NCBI RefSeq assembly: GCF_029167105.1
Contig: NZ_JARFML010000035.1
Span: forward strand, 1-64,000
DNA: 64,000 bases
Direction of reading: 5' to 3'
Source of the DNA: Bradyrhizobium yuanmingense
GTDB lineage: Bacteria; Pseudomonadota; Alphaproteobacteria; Rhizobiales; Xanthobacteraceae
Shown piece after piece: positions 35,193-42,499 of the stretch. A program made the translations under genes and the position numbers. Under the pieces are notes generated by a model that saw only the letters and a list, made by a program, of their open reading frames with translations, had not been told where the DNA came from and did not search any database. Each line of letters opens with the position of its first letter. Within the stretch, counting starts at the first letter, position 1.

Positions 35193-35322
35193 ACGTCTCG
35201 GCCGCACGCCAGCCGGATTCCGACCCGATCTGCGAGAAGCCGGTGAGCCCGCCGGCGCCGGAAGGAGTTGCGAGCAATAAGGCGGCCATTGCGCTCGCCG
35301 CAAAGAGAGCTTTGGGGGTCAT
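35179..35322 (-). pseudogene. Remnant: N-terminus of a sugar-binding protein (YtfQ-like)
   Basis: From the ATG at 35322 the reverse strand reads MTPKALFAASAMAALLLATP with a signal peptide, then LTGFSQIGSESGWRAAET, the start of a mature YtfQ-type galactofuranose-binding protein. A stop follows after 47 codons, where the sequence passes into the inverted ATPase fragment. It may still be made as a short exported peptide, but it cannot bind sugar. Confidence 0.72.
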
Positions 35323-35432
35323 CAGGCGTGTCTCCCAAGATGTTTATCCGGGGCGCCCATTGGTAGCATGGCACCCACAGGCCGGCCTTCGGGCCAGCGG
35401 CGGGCACTATTTCACGGAAGTAGAGTTCCGAC

Positions 35433-35451
35433 TAGTCATATTATTTGACTA
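35433..35451. promoter_or_regulatory. Palindromic operator candidate for the GntR/FadR regulator
   Basis: TAGTCATATTATTTGACTA holds a perfect 6-bp inverted repeat (TAGTCA/TGACTA) with a 7-bp spacer, in an otherwise GC-rich area about 110 bp before the remnant binding-protein ATG. FadR-type proteins commonly bind such short palindromes. It may still drive the GntR-galactose operon through the scar. Confidence 0.55.
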
Positions 35452-35609
35452 TTGGGAGATGAAGGGGGCGGCGCGAGCCGAGTTATGACACGCTCAGCGC
35501 GATTTTGTTCCAGAGATGCAACGAAGAGATGAAAAAATTATGGGATGGCTGGGATGAGGGAGTTTCCGCGAGGACGGTGTCAGACGGACTCGCAGCCTCA
35601 CCCCTCCTG

Positions 35610-35683
35610 TCATTGCGAGCGTAGCGAAGCAATCCAGAATCCCTCCGCGTAAAGACTGGATTGCTTCGCTACGCTCGCAATGA
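35610..35683. repeat. Long perfect inverted repeat, 28-bp arms
   Basis: Arms at 35610-35637 and 35656-35683 are perfect reverse complements (beginning TCATTGCGAGCGTAGCGAAG) with an 18-bp loop. This is a palindromic element widespread in alphaproteobacterial intergenic DNA. The surrounding 35460-35806 has no gene that could be supported. Confidence 0.75.
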
Positions 35684-35740
35684 CGATATGGATGGAGCTG
35701 TGTGTCTCAAGCAGATTGACTCGTGGAGAGTCCCCCTCAC

Positions 35741-35791
35741 CCTGATTGCATCTCCGATGCAATCAGGCCTCTCCGCCCGCGCGGGGAGAGG
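35741..35791. terminator. Tandem hairpins after the FAH-family gene
   Basis: CCTGATTGCAT and ATGCAATCAGG (35741-35767) form a perfect 11-bp stem; CCTCTCC and GGAGAGG (35768-35791) form a second. They begin 16 bp past the stop of the reverse-strand gene at 35807 and could end or stabilise its mRNA. No long T-run is present. Confidence 0.5.
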
Positions 35792-35806
35792 CGAAGCAGG
35801 CCCGAG

Positions 35807-36979
35807 CTAGATCAGCTTCCGTTGCGCCAGGTTCTTCATCAGTGCGCCGATGCCGAACGTCCAAGGCTCGCACTCGTCGCTGGTGCGCATGCGGTTGACG
35901 AGCTTGCCGAGCTGAGGCGCTGCGATAGTGACAATGTCGTCGCGCTTGTGGGTGAATCCCTGCCCCGGCGCATCGCGATCCTTCACGGGTGCGAACATGG
36001 TGCCGAGGAACAGCACGAAGCCGTCAGGATATTGATGCACCTTGCCGATGGTCTGCGCGACGAGATCGGTCGGATCGCGGCTGATCTTGCTGATCGAGGA
36101 ATGGCCGTCGAGAACGAAGCCGTCCGCGCCCGTGACATTCAGGCTGATGTCCAGCCTGCGCGCGTCGTCGAGCGTGAAGGTGTCGTCGAACAGGCGCAGC
36201 AGCGGGCCGATCGAGCAGGACGCGTTGTTGTCCTTGGCCTTCGACAACAGCAGCGCCGAGCGGCCCTCGAAGTCGCGAAGGTTCACGTCGTTGCCGAGCG
36301 CGCCGCCGACGATCTTGCCGCGGCTCGAGACGAACAGCACGAGCTCGGGCTCGGGATTGTTCCAGGTGGACTTCGGATGCAGGCCGGCATCCATGCCGGT
36401 GCCGACCGACGACAAGGTGGGCGCCTTGGTGAAGACCTCGGCATCTGGACCGATGCCGACCTCAAGATATTGGCTCCAGGCGTTCTGATCGATCAGCACC
36501 TGCTTCAGGTGCATCGCCTGATCCGAGCCCGGCTTGAGCTTTGACAGATCGTCGCCGATCAGGCGCGTCACTTCTTTCCGGATCGCTTCGGCCGAGGCAG
36601 GATTACCCTTGGCGCGCTCTTCGATGACGCGTTCCAGCATCGAGATCGCGAAGGTGACGCCGGCGGCTTTCAGCGTCTGGAGATCGACGGGCGCGAGCAG
36701 CCAGGGCTTTTGGGGATCGCGCCCGTCCGGCGGGGTGTTGGCCACCATCGCCTCGAGATCACCAATGCGTTCACCCTTGGTGGCGGCAAGCGCCTTGGCG
36801 GGATCGTCCGTCTCGCAGAGCGCGCTGATGGTCGGAAATTTTGCTGTGACGTCATACACGCCGTCACCGCGCACGGCGACGACGGCCGGACCGTTGACCT
36901 GCGGCAGCCAGACGCGGCCGACCAGCGTCCCCTTCGTGCCGTCCTCGGGGAGAAGGTCTTTTACAGTCAATGTCGTCAT
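35807..36979 (-). CDS. FAH-fold 2-keto-3-deoxy-sugar-acid dehydratase (XylX/AraD1-like)
   Basis: A 390-residue protein with a C-terminal fumarylacetoacetate hydrolase fold. Metal ligands are in NPEPELVLFVSSRGKIVGGA and the following LGNDVNLRDFEG. Length and N-terminus (TLTVKDLLPEDGTKGTLVGR) fit the XylX group, which dehydrates 2-keto-3-deoxy-pentonates to alpha-ketoglutarate semialdehyde in the Weimberg-type route. It lies close to the sugar 1-dehydrogenase/lactonase operon, which supports this. A sugar-acid dehydratase and a semialdehyde dehydrogenase are not in the window. Other FAH hydrolase activities remain possible. Confidence 0.7.
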   Translation of the reverse strand: MTTLTVKDLLPEDGTKGTLVGRVWLPQVNGPAVVAVRGDGVYDVTAKFPTISALCETDDPAKALAATKGERIGDLEAMVANTPPDGRDPQKPWLLAPVDLQTLKAAGVTFAISMLERVIEERAKGNPASAEAIRKEVTRLIGDDLSKLKPGSDQAMHLKQVLIDQNAWSQYLEVGIGPDAEVFTKAPTLSSVGTGMDAGLHPKSTWNNPEPELVLFVSSRGKIVGGALGNDVNLRDFEGRSALLLSKAKDNNASCSIGPLLRLFDDTFTLDDARRLDISLNVTGADGFVLDGHSSISKISRDPTDLVAQTIGKVHQYPDGFVLFLGTMFAPVKDRDAPGQGFTHKRDDIVTIAAPQLGKLVNRMRTSDECEPWTFGIGALMKNLAQRKLI

Positions 36980-37091
36980 GGCCGCGTCCTCGCTGTTCTA
37001 AGGAACGGCCGCATTCGCAGCGGCCGTTCCCGTTAGCGAAGACCAATAAACGTCTGGCGCTGGAAGTCCAGAGCGGCGGTGCGGCGTACAG

Positions 37092-38069
37092 TTATGCCCC
37101 TGCCCGCGCCTTTCGCGCCGCAATCTGGTGCAGTGCCCAGCGCGCATTCTTGCGGACATCAGGATCAGGATCGTCGGCGATCACGGCCAGGAATGCCTCG
37201 CCGTCTGGATGGCCGATCTCGCCTAGCGCGGCGGCGGCCTCTTTGCGCAAATTCGCCTGGTCGTGATTGACGCAATTGCCGATCGGCCGCACCGCGCGTT
37301 CGATCTTCATCTTGCCAAGGCTGCGGATCGCCTTCAGCCGCACCTGCCAGTACTCATCCGCGAGGCAGGCGACGAGCTGATCAGCCGCGATTGCACCATT
37401 CACGTTGAGACCCAGCGTCTCCGCTGCCATCTCGCGGACCATCCAGTCGGCATCCTTCAGCGCGCGGGTGATGGTCTCCGCCGCCGGCTTCATCTGCGAA
37501 AAGGCCAATGCGCTCACGGCGGCGCGGCGCACATGCGCATCGGGATCGTTGATCAGCGCGGTTAGCGCCGGAATGGATTCCTCCAGCTTGAGGAAGCCGA
37601 TCACGCCGATCGCCTGCACACGCACGGCGGCGTCAGCGTCCTGGAGCGCTTCCAGCGCGGGCTTGAGTGTATCCCTGCGGCGCAGTTCCTTCAGCGCGCG
37701 CAGAGCGCCCAAGCGGACGAAAGCGTGGGTATGCCTGACCAGCGGCAGGATGGCGTCGACGCAGGCGGGATCCTTGAATTCAGCCATGCTGTCGGCCGCA
37801 GCCGCCGCGACAATCCTCTCGGGATCGACCAACAGCTTCACCAGCGCGCTTGCTGCCTCCGGGCCGTCGAACTCGCCGAGCGCCATCGCGACCTGCTGGC
37901 GCACGCCGGCATCGGGATCGGCGACCATTTTGGCGAGATGTGCGACCGCGGCGGGATCGCCGGAATGGCCGAGTGCGATGATGGCGACGCGGCGTTCGGC
38001 GGGATCGGCCGCTTGCAGCCGCTCGTCGGCGTCTTCGAGATCGTCGTAGGATTCGAACGGGCTCGACAT
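37092..38069 (-). CDS. HEAT-repeat protein of the AprA-like module
   Basis: A 325-residue protein of about nine 31-residue HEAT (PBS-lyase-like) repeats, recognisable as repeated D-P-x-V-R-x-x-A-x-x-A-L-x-x-[ILF]: DPDAGVRQQVAMALGEFD, DADAAVRVQAIGVIGFLK, DPDAHVRRAAVSALAFSQ, DPDPDVRKNARWALHQIA. Such solenoids bind partner proteins or, in the CpcE type, help attach cofactors. Its ATG follows the ferredoxin stop by 2 bp and GAGGTG precedes it. It is thus co-translated with the ferredoxin and flavoprotein and may be their scaffold or maturation factor. No enzyme motif is seen. Confidence 0.85.
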   Translation of the reverse strand: MSSPFESYDDLEDADERLQAADPAERRVAIIALGHSGDPAAVAHLAKMVADPDAGVRQQVAMALGEFDGPEAASALVKLLVDPERIVAAAAADSMAEFKDPACVDAILPLVRHTHAFVRLGALRALKELRRRDTLKPALEALQDADAAVRVQAIGVIGFLKLEESIPALTALINDPDAHVRRAAVSALAFSQMKPAAETITRALKDADWMVREMAAETLGLNVNGAIAADQLVACLADEYWQVRLKAIRSLGKMKIERAVRPIGNCVNHDQANLRKEAAAALGEIGHPDGEAFLAVIADDPDPDVRKNARWALHQIAARKARAGA

Positions 38070-38071
38070 GA

Positions 38072-38305
38072 TCACCTCAACAGATAGGGAATGTTGACGG
38101 TGACGGCGCCGGTCGGACAATCCGCTTCGCAGGGCATGCAATACCAGCACTCGTCATAAGCCATGTAGGCCTTGTTGGTCATGTCGCTGATGCGCAGCAC
38201 GTCGAGCGGGCAGACATCGACGCACACCGTGCAGCCTTTGTCCGCGATGCATTTGGCGTCGTCGACCACCACCGGAACCGATGTCTGATAGGACGCGAGA
38301 GGCAT
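38072..38305 (-). CDS. 8-Cys ferredoxin, 2[4Fe-4S] (AprB-like)
   Basis: A 77-residue protein with two cluster motifs: Cys19, 25, 28, 32 (C-x5-C-x2-C-x3-CP) and Cys53, 56, 59, 63 (C-x2-C-x2-C-x3-CP). The stretch ECWYCMPCEADCPTGAVTV resembles the beta subunit of APS reductase (CWECYSC...CPQGAI), though AprB has a long C-terminal tail that is missing here. It probably passes electrons between ferredoxin-NADP reductase and the flavoprotein encoded just upstream. GGAGAC precedes the ATG. Confidence 0.88.
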   Translation of the reverse strand: MPLASYQTSVPVVVDDAKCIADKGCTVCVDVCPLDVLRISDMTNKAYMAYDECWYCMPCEADCPTGAVTVNIPYLLR

Positions 38306-38337
38306 GTGATGTCTCCTGTTGGCTATGTTCTGGTGGA

Positions 38338-40080
38338 TCAGGCCGAGGCGCGAATGCGCTGCTTGTCGTAGAGGTCCTTCTCGTCGTCCGCGATCGGCAC
38401 GACATAGGGCTCGACTGCGCGCTTCTCGCTGGTCATCCTGCCGTCCTGCTTGGACAGCAGCGTGTGGCAGAACCAGTTCTCGTTGTCCTTCTCCGGGAAG
38501 TCCGTTCGCCAGTGATAAAGGCCCCAACGGCTCTCTTCGCGGTAGAGCGAAGCGTGTGCGGCCATGTCGGCACAGTCCATGATCGACTGCACTTCGAGTG
38601 CGCGCAGCAACTCGTGCGCGTTGCGCGCGATCATGCGCTCCTGCATATCCTCACGCGTTTCGGCAAGTCGCCGCATGCCGAGCTCATATTTGCGCGTGAC
38701 CTTCGGCGGCTGGAGGTAGTCGTTGACCAGGCGGCGGGTCTTGTACTCGATCTGGTTCGGCGGAATGCCGTCCTCGCGCTTGGTCGGCGCCATCACGCGG
38801 TCGCGCTCCATGGCGACGTCGGCCGCGTCGAACTCCGCGAAATCATGGTTGTCGGCGAACTCCATCGCGTCGATGCCGGCGACCGAGCCGTTGGTGAAGG
38901 CGCCGAGCATGTAATTGTGCGGGACGCTCGCCATGTCGCCGGCGGCATAGAGGCCGGGTACGGTGGTGCGGGCATTGTCGTCGACGAACACGCCTGACGC
39001 GCTGTGGCCGGAGCAGAAGCCGATCTCGGAGATATGCATCTCGATGGACTCGCTGCGGTAGTCGACCCCGCGCCCCTGCTGGAACAGGCCGCGCGTCGGA
39101 CGCTCGACCTTGTGCAGCGTGGATTCGATCTCGGAAATGGTGTCGGGGTGGAGATGCTTGAGCTGGAGGAACACCGGACCCTTGCCGGAGAGGAGCTCGT
39201 TGTAGAACTCCAGCATCATCTGGCCGGACCAGTAGTCGCATTCAATGAAGCGCGAGCCTTCGTTGTTTGCCGTATATGCGCCGAACGGGCCGGCGACATA
39301 GGCGCAGGCCGGACCGTTGTAATCCTTGATCAGCGGGTTGATCTGGAAGCATTCGAGGTTCGCGAGCGCTGCACCGGCGTGATAGGCCATGGCGTAGCCG
39401 TCGCCGGAATTGGCGGCGTTCTCGTAGGTGCCGAACATGTAGCCGGAAGTCGGCAGGCCCAGGCGACCGGCGGCGCCCATGCAGAGGATCACGGCCTTGG
39501 CCTTGATCACCAGCATCTCGGCGGTACGCGTATTGACGCTGATGGCCCCGGCAATGCGGCCGTCGGCCGATTTGACCAGGCGCGTCGCCATGTAGCGGTT
39601 GGAAATGAGGATGCGGGCGCGGCGGAGCTGACGATACAGCGCCTTCTTCACGGTCTCGCCGTTCGGCATCGGCAGCACATAGGTGCCGATGTGGTGCACC
39701 TTCTTGACGGCGTAGTCGCCGTTCTCGTTCTTCAGGAAGCGGATGCCGAAGCTGTCCAGTTCCTCGATGATCTTGTAGCAGTTCTGGGCGTATTTGTAGA
39801 CCGCCTTCTGATCGACGATGCCGTCATTGGCGATGGTGATTTCCTTGGTGTACTGCTCCGGCGTCGCGTAACCGGGGATGACGGCGTTGTTGAGCCCGTC
39901 CATGCCCATCGAGATCGCGCCGGAGCGCTTGACGTTGGCCTTCTCGAGCAGGACGACATTGGCCTTCGGGTTCTTCAGCTTCGCCTTCAGTGCCGCCATC
40001 GGGCCGGCTGTGCCGCCGCCGATCACCAGCACATCGCAGGAAACCTCCGAAAGTCCGTCGACGATCTGATCTAGTGCCAT
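38338..40080 (-). CDS. FAD-binding oxidoreductase, APS-reductase-alpha/fumarate-reductase type
   Basis: A 580-residue flavoprotein. FAD binding is at 15-34 (CDVLVIGGGTAGPMAALKAK), followed by KRSGAISMGMDGLNNAV; the second FAD contact is GLYAAGDMASVPHNYMLGAF near 400; the C-terminal helical domain has RRLAETREDM and WGLYHWRTDFPEKDNENWFC. Overall order follows the AprA/succinate dehydrogenase family. The presence of a ferredoxin partner and the absence of cytochrome b or SdhB favour the AprA branch, but the APS-specific active site cannot be confirmed. AGGAG precedes the ATG at 40080. A CAATTAGTTG motif lies about 75 bp upstream. Confidence 0.83.
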   Translation of the reverse strand: MALDQIVDGLSEVSCDVLVIGGGTAGPMAALKAKLKNPKANVVLLEKANVKRSGAISMGMDGLNNAVIPGYATPEQYTKEITIANDGIVDQKAVYKYAQNCYKIIEELDSFGIRFLKNENGDYAVKKVHHIGTYVLPMPNGETVKKALYRQLRRARILISNRYMATRLVKSADGRIAGAISVNTRTAEMLVIKAKAVILCMGAAGRLGLPTSGYMFGTYENAANSGDGYAMAYHAGAALANLECFQINPLIKDYNGPACAYVAGPFGAYTANNEGSRFIECDYWSGQMMLEFYNELLSGKGPVFLQLKHLHPDTISEIESTLHKVERPTRGLFQQGRGVDYRSESIEMHISEIGFCSGHSASGVFVDDNARTTVPGLYAAGDMASVPHNYMLGAFTNGSVAGIDAMEFADNHDFAEFDAADVAMERDRVMAPTKREDGIPPNQIEYKTRRLVNDYLQPPKVTRKYELGMRRLAETREDMQERMIARNAHELLRALEVQSIMDCADMAAHASLYREESRWGLYHWRTDFPEKDNENWFCHTLLSKQDGRMTSEKRAVEPYVVPIADDEKDLYDKQRIRASA

Positions 40081-40149
40081 CGCTTGCTCCTGGTTCGCCG
40101 ATCCCGGCGCCTTTGCGTCAGATTTGTTCAGGGGGCGTCGCCGCGATAG

Positions 40150-40159
40150 CAATTAGTTG
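40150..40159. promoter_or_regulatory. Putative Crp/Fnr-type operator, copy 1
   Basis: CAATTAGTTG, an inverted repeat CAA-N4-TTG, is centred about 75 bp before the AprA-like ATG (40080, reverse strand). It shares the ATTAGTT core with three further copies at 41034, 41097 and 42416, all before genes of the same block. Confidence 0.6.
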
Positions 40160-40181
40160 TCGCTGGGACGCGTTTTGTAGC

Positions 40182-40955
40182 TCAGCGCTCGACGAAGGCC
40201 TTTTCGATGACGAAATGGCCGGGCTGGCTATGATTGCCCTCGACGAAGCCGCGCGCCGCGAACATCGCGTGGAGTTCCTCGAGCATCGCCGGGCTGCCGC
40301 ACAGCATGATGCGGTCCGTTTCGATGTCGAGGCTCGCTTGTCCGATATCCTCGAAGAGCTGGTTCGAGACGATCAGGTCGGTGATGCGACCGCGATTCCG
40401 GAACGGCTCGCGGGTGACGGTCGGGTAGTAGACGAGCTTGTCGCCGATCAAGGGGCCGAAGAATTCGTGATTGCGGAGGCCCTCGACGAGGTGCTCGCCA
40501 TAGGCGAGTTCCGAGACCTGACGGCAGCCATGGGCGAGCACGATGGTCTCGTAGTTCTCATAGACGTCGGGGTCCTTGATCAGGCTGGCGAAGGGCGCCA
40601 GGCCCGTTCCGGTCGAGAGCAGCAGCAGGCGTTTTCCCGGAATGAGGTTGCCGGTGATCAGCGTGCCCGTCGCCTTGCGCCCGACCAGGATGCTGTCGCC
40701 TTCCCTGATCTTCTGAAGGCGCGAGGTCAGCGGGCCGTCCTGCACCTTGATCGAGAAGAATTCGAGCGCCTCCTCGTGATTGGCACTGGCCATGCTGTAG
40801 GCCCGCATCAACGGCTTGCCCTCGACCTCCAGGCCGATCATTGCAAACTGGCCATTCTGGAAGCGGAAGCCGGGATCGCGCGTCGCGGTGAAGCTGAACA
40901 GGGAATCGGTCCAGTGCCTGACCGACAGAACCGTTTCCTTCTGAAATGCACTCAT
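40182..40955 (-). CDS. fpr: Ferredoxin-NADP+ reductase
   Basis: A 257-residue bacterial subclass-I FNR. The FAD motif RAYSMASA is at 51-58, the NADP-binding loop STGTGLAPFASLI near 113, VLAHGCR near 140 and CGSPAML near 230; the C-terminus ends VIEKAFVER as is usual for Fpr. It moves electrons between NADPH and ferredoxin. The start at 40955 has GGAGA. It lies upstream of and in the same direction as the AprA-like/ferredoxin genes, with its own operator copy, and probably powers them. Confidence 0.92.
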   Translation of the reverse strand: MSAFQKETVLSVRHWTDSLFSFTATRDPGFRFQNGQFAMIGLEVEGKPLMRAYSMASANHEEALEFFSIKVQDGPLTSRLQKIREGDSILVGRKATGTLITGNLIPGKRLLLLSTGTGLAPFASLIKDPDVYENYETIVLAHGCRQVSELAYGEHLVEGLRNHEFFGPLIGDKLVYYPTVTREPFRNRGRITDLIVSNQLFEDIGQASLDIETDRIMLCGSPAMLEELHAMFAARGFVEGNHSQPGHFVIEKAFVER

Positions 40956-41033
40956 CGTCTCTCCTTGGTCATCGATGACGCGCAAGGTTTCGGAGAGAGG
41001 AGAGTCCGGCAATTCGGAAGTGAAGTTCCCGGT

Positions 41034-41043
41034 CGATTAGTTT
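41034..41043. promoter_or_regulatory. Putative Crp/Fnr-type operator, copy 2
   Basis: CGATTAGTTT lies centred about 83 bp before the FNR ATG (40955, reverse strand). It shares the ATTAGTT core with the other copies but has a weaker right half. A wider inverted repeat (GTGAA...TTCAC) surrounds it. Confidence 0.5.
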
Positions 41044-41096
41044 CACATTTCGCGCGGGTTGCTCGAAGAGCGGGCTCGCGATCCCGCCCGCACCGG

Positions 41097-41106
41097 CAAT
41101 TAGTTG
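41097..41106. promoter_or_regulatory. Putative Crp/Fnr-type operator, copy 3
   Basis: CAATTAGTTG within the fuller palindrome GCAATTAGTTGC (41096-41107) lies centred about 54 bp before the DUF971 ATG at 41155. It is the most symmetrical copy. With copy 2 it divides the FNR/DUF971 divergent spacer. Confidence 0.6.
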
Positions 41107-41154
41107 CTATTCGTGCTTTCCCGCCTCGACGTAGAATGAAGTCAGAGGTTCGTC

Positions 41155-41457
41155 ATGACAATGACATTGGTGGCACCGACCGTGGCCGGCTACGAAGCCA
41201 GCGCCGATCTCGCTTCGCTCCTTGTCCGCACCGCGCAGGACGACGCGCTCAGCGTCTCCGCCGAAACACTCCGCCTCTCCTGCAAATGCGCCCATTGCAC
41301 CCGCGCCCGCTTCGACGGCCGCTTCCCCGAAGCGTTTCCGGGGATTGCGATCACCGACATCGGCGATCTCGGCTATGGGCTGAACATCTCGTTCTCGGAT
41401 GGGCACAACCGGGGAATATATCCGAAGTCGTATCTGCTGAACCTGGCGGGGCGGTGA
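41155..41457 (+). CDS. DUF971 (GBBH-like N-terminal domain) protein
   Basis: A 100-residue protein with the DUF971 core: LRLSCKCAHCTRARFDGRFP, where Cys43, Cys45 and Cys48 can bind zinc or iron, then ITDIGDLGYGLNISFSDGHN and GIYPKSYLLNL. The domain occurs at the N-terminus of gamma-butyrobetaine hydroxylase and alone near iron-sulfur cluster proteins. It is divergent from FNR and adjacent to the Crp/Fnr gene, within the same predicted regulon. It may help build or deliver metal clusters; this is inference. Confidence 0.8.
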   Translation: MTMTLVAPTVAGYEASADLASLLVRTAQDDALSVSAETLRLSCKCAHCTRARFDGRFPEAFPGIAITDIGDLGYGLNISFSDGHNRGIYPKSYLLNLAGR

Positions 41458-41556
41458 CCCGGTCTTCGGTGTCATTTCCCCGCGCAAGGCGTCTGCCCCC
41501 ATCTGGCACGGACATTGCTCCTCTTTAGAACGATTTGAACGTTCGGGAGGCAGGCG

Positions 41557-42330
41557 ATGTTGCAGGCGGCGAATGCGGTGCGCGGGGCTGTTCCCGCAGC
41601 GATACGGTCTGCCGGCAGCTCCTCGCTACTGCTCACCGAGAACCAGCAATGGATCGGCGGTCCACCACCGTTGATGGACAAGCTCTCACCGCGCGAGCGG
41701 GAGTTGGTGCTGAAGCAGGGCCGCCGCAAGGTGCTGAACCGCGGCCAGACGCTGTTCAGCCAGGGCGGCAAGCATGACGGCATCTGGCTGATCGAGAGCG
41801 GCCGCATCCGTGTGTTCTACACCTCGCCACTCGGACGCGAGATCACGCTGGCCTATTGGCATGTTGGCAATTTCGTCGGCGGTCCCGAAGTGTTCGAAGG
41901 CACCGTACATCAATGGTCCGGCGTTGCCTCCAGTAATTGCAGCGTCGTGCACCTGCCCGGAAAGGAACTGCGGTCCCTTGCCGCAGAGATCCCGAACCTC
42001 GCGATTGGCTTGATCGAAGGCCTGACGTTCAAGGGCAAATGCTATTCGGCGCTGGCCCAGATGCTGGGGACGCGCTCGATCACGCAGCGTCTCGCCCATC
42101 TGTTGCTGCATCTCGTCGAGCTCTACGGTGTCGAGGATGCCGACGGCACCGTGATCGCCGCGGCCTTCACCCACGCCGACATCGCCCACATGGTCGGCGC
42201 CACCAGGCAATGGGTCACGATCAGCCTGAAGCGGATGCAGGAGAAGGGAATCGTGCTGACCAAACGGTCGCAGATCGTGGTCTGCCGGACCGACATTCTG
42301 GAGGAGATGCGCGGCCAGGCGGCGGATTGA
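41557..42330 (+). CDS. Crp/Fnr-family transcriptional regulator
   Basis: A 257-residue regulator: a 40-residue leader, cyclic-nucleotide-like beta barrel 45-150 (LFSQGGKHDGIWLIESGRIR, ITLAYWHVGNFVGGPEVFEG), dimer helix, and winged helix 195-250 (FTHADIAHMVGATRQWVTIS, LKRMQEKGIVL). It lacks the N-terminal Cys cluster of FNR, so oxygen sensing through iron-sulfur is unlikely; Cys at SSNC and KGKC are scattered. It sits in the middle of the predicted regulon and is the best candidate to bind CRATTAGTTK. No copy was found directly before its own ATG. Confidence 0.9.
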   Translation: MLQAANAVRGAVPAAIRSAGSSSLLLTENQQWIGGPPPLMDKLSPRERELVLKQGRRKVLNRGQTLFSQGGKHDGIWLIESGRIRVFYTSPLGREITLAYWHVGNFVGGPEVFEGTVHQWSGVASSNCSVVHLPGKELRSLAAEIPNLAIGLIEGLTFKGKCYSALAQMLGTRSITQRLAHLLLHLVELYGVEDADGTVIAAAFTHADIAHMVGATRQWVTISLKRMQEKGIVLTKRSQIVVCRTDILEEMRGQAAD

Positions 42331-42415
42331 AGGGGCCCGCGACCATGGCCGGTGCACAGGCAAGCGGCTTTATAGTGCAGGACTGCCCAAGGAGTATGCA
42401 ATCAGCTTTTCCCGG

Positions 42416-42425
42416 CAACTAATCG
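42416..42425. promoter_or_regulatory. Putative Crp/Fnr-type operator, copy 4
   Basis: CAACTAATCG (CGATTAGTTG on the reverse strand) is centred about 79 bp before the first ATG of the SBP-NosL gene (42500). It shares the ATTAGTT core with copies 1-3. Confidence 0.58.
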
Positions 42426-42499
42426 ACTGCGGCGGCCACTCCGGATTTGCCCTGCCTGCGCCCTCCCCCAATCATGGCACCCACAGCACATCCAACCGA

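Noticed and set aside
35460..35806. Possible tRNA or small RNA from the strong hairpins
   Set aside because: The stems are simple palindromes; no cloverleaf, anticodon loop or CCA end could be formed.
38338..40080. Naming the flavoprotein sdhA or frdA
   Set aside because: No SdhB, cytochrome b or membrane anchor is nearby, and a mini-ferredoxin and HEAT protein accompany it instead.
41557..42330. Calling the Crp/Fnr protein FixK or FnrN
   Set aside because: No N-terminal Fe-S Cys cluster, and the nearby motif CRATTAGTTK differs from the FixK box TTGAT-N4-ATCAA.
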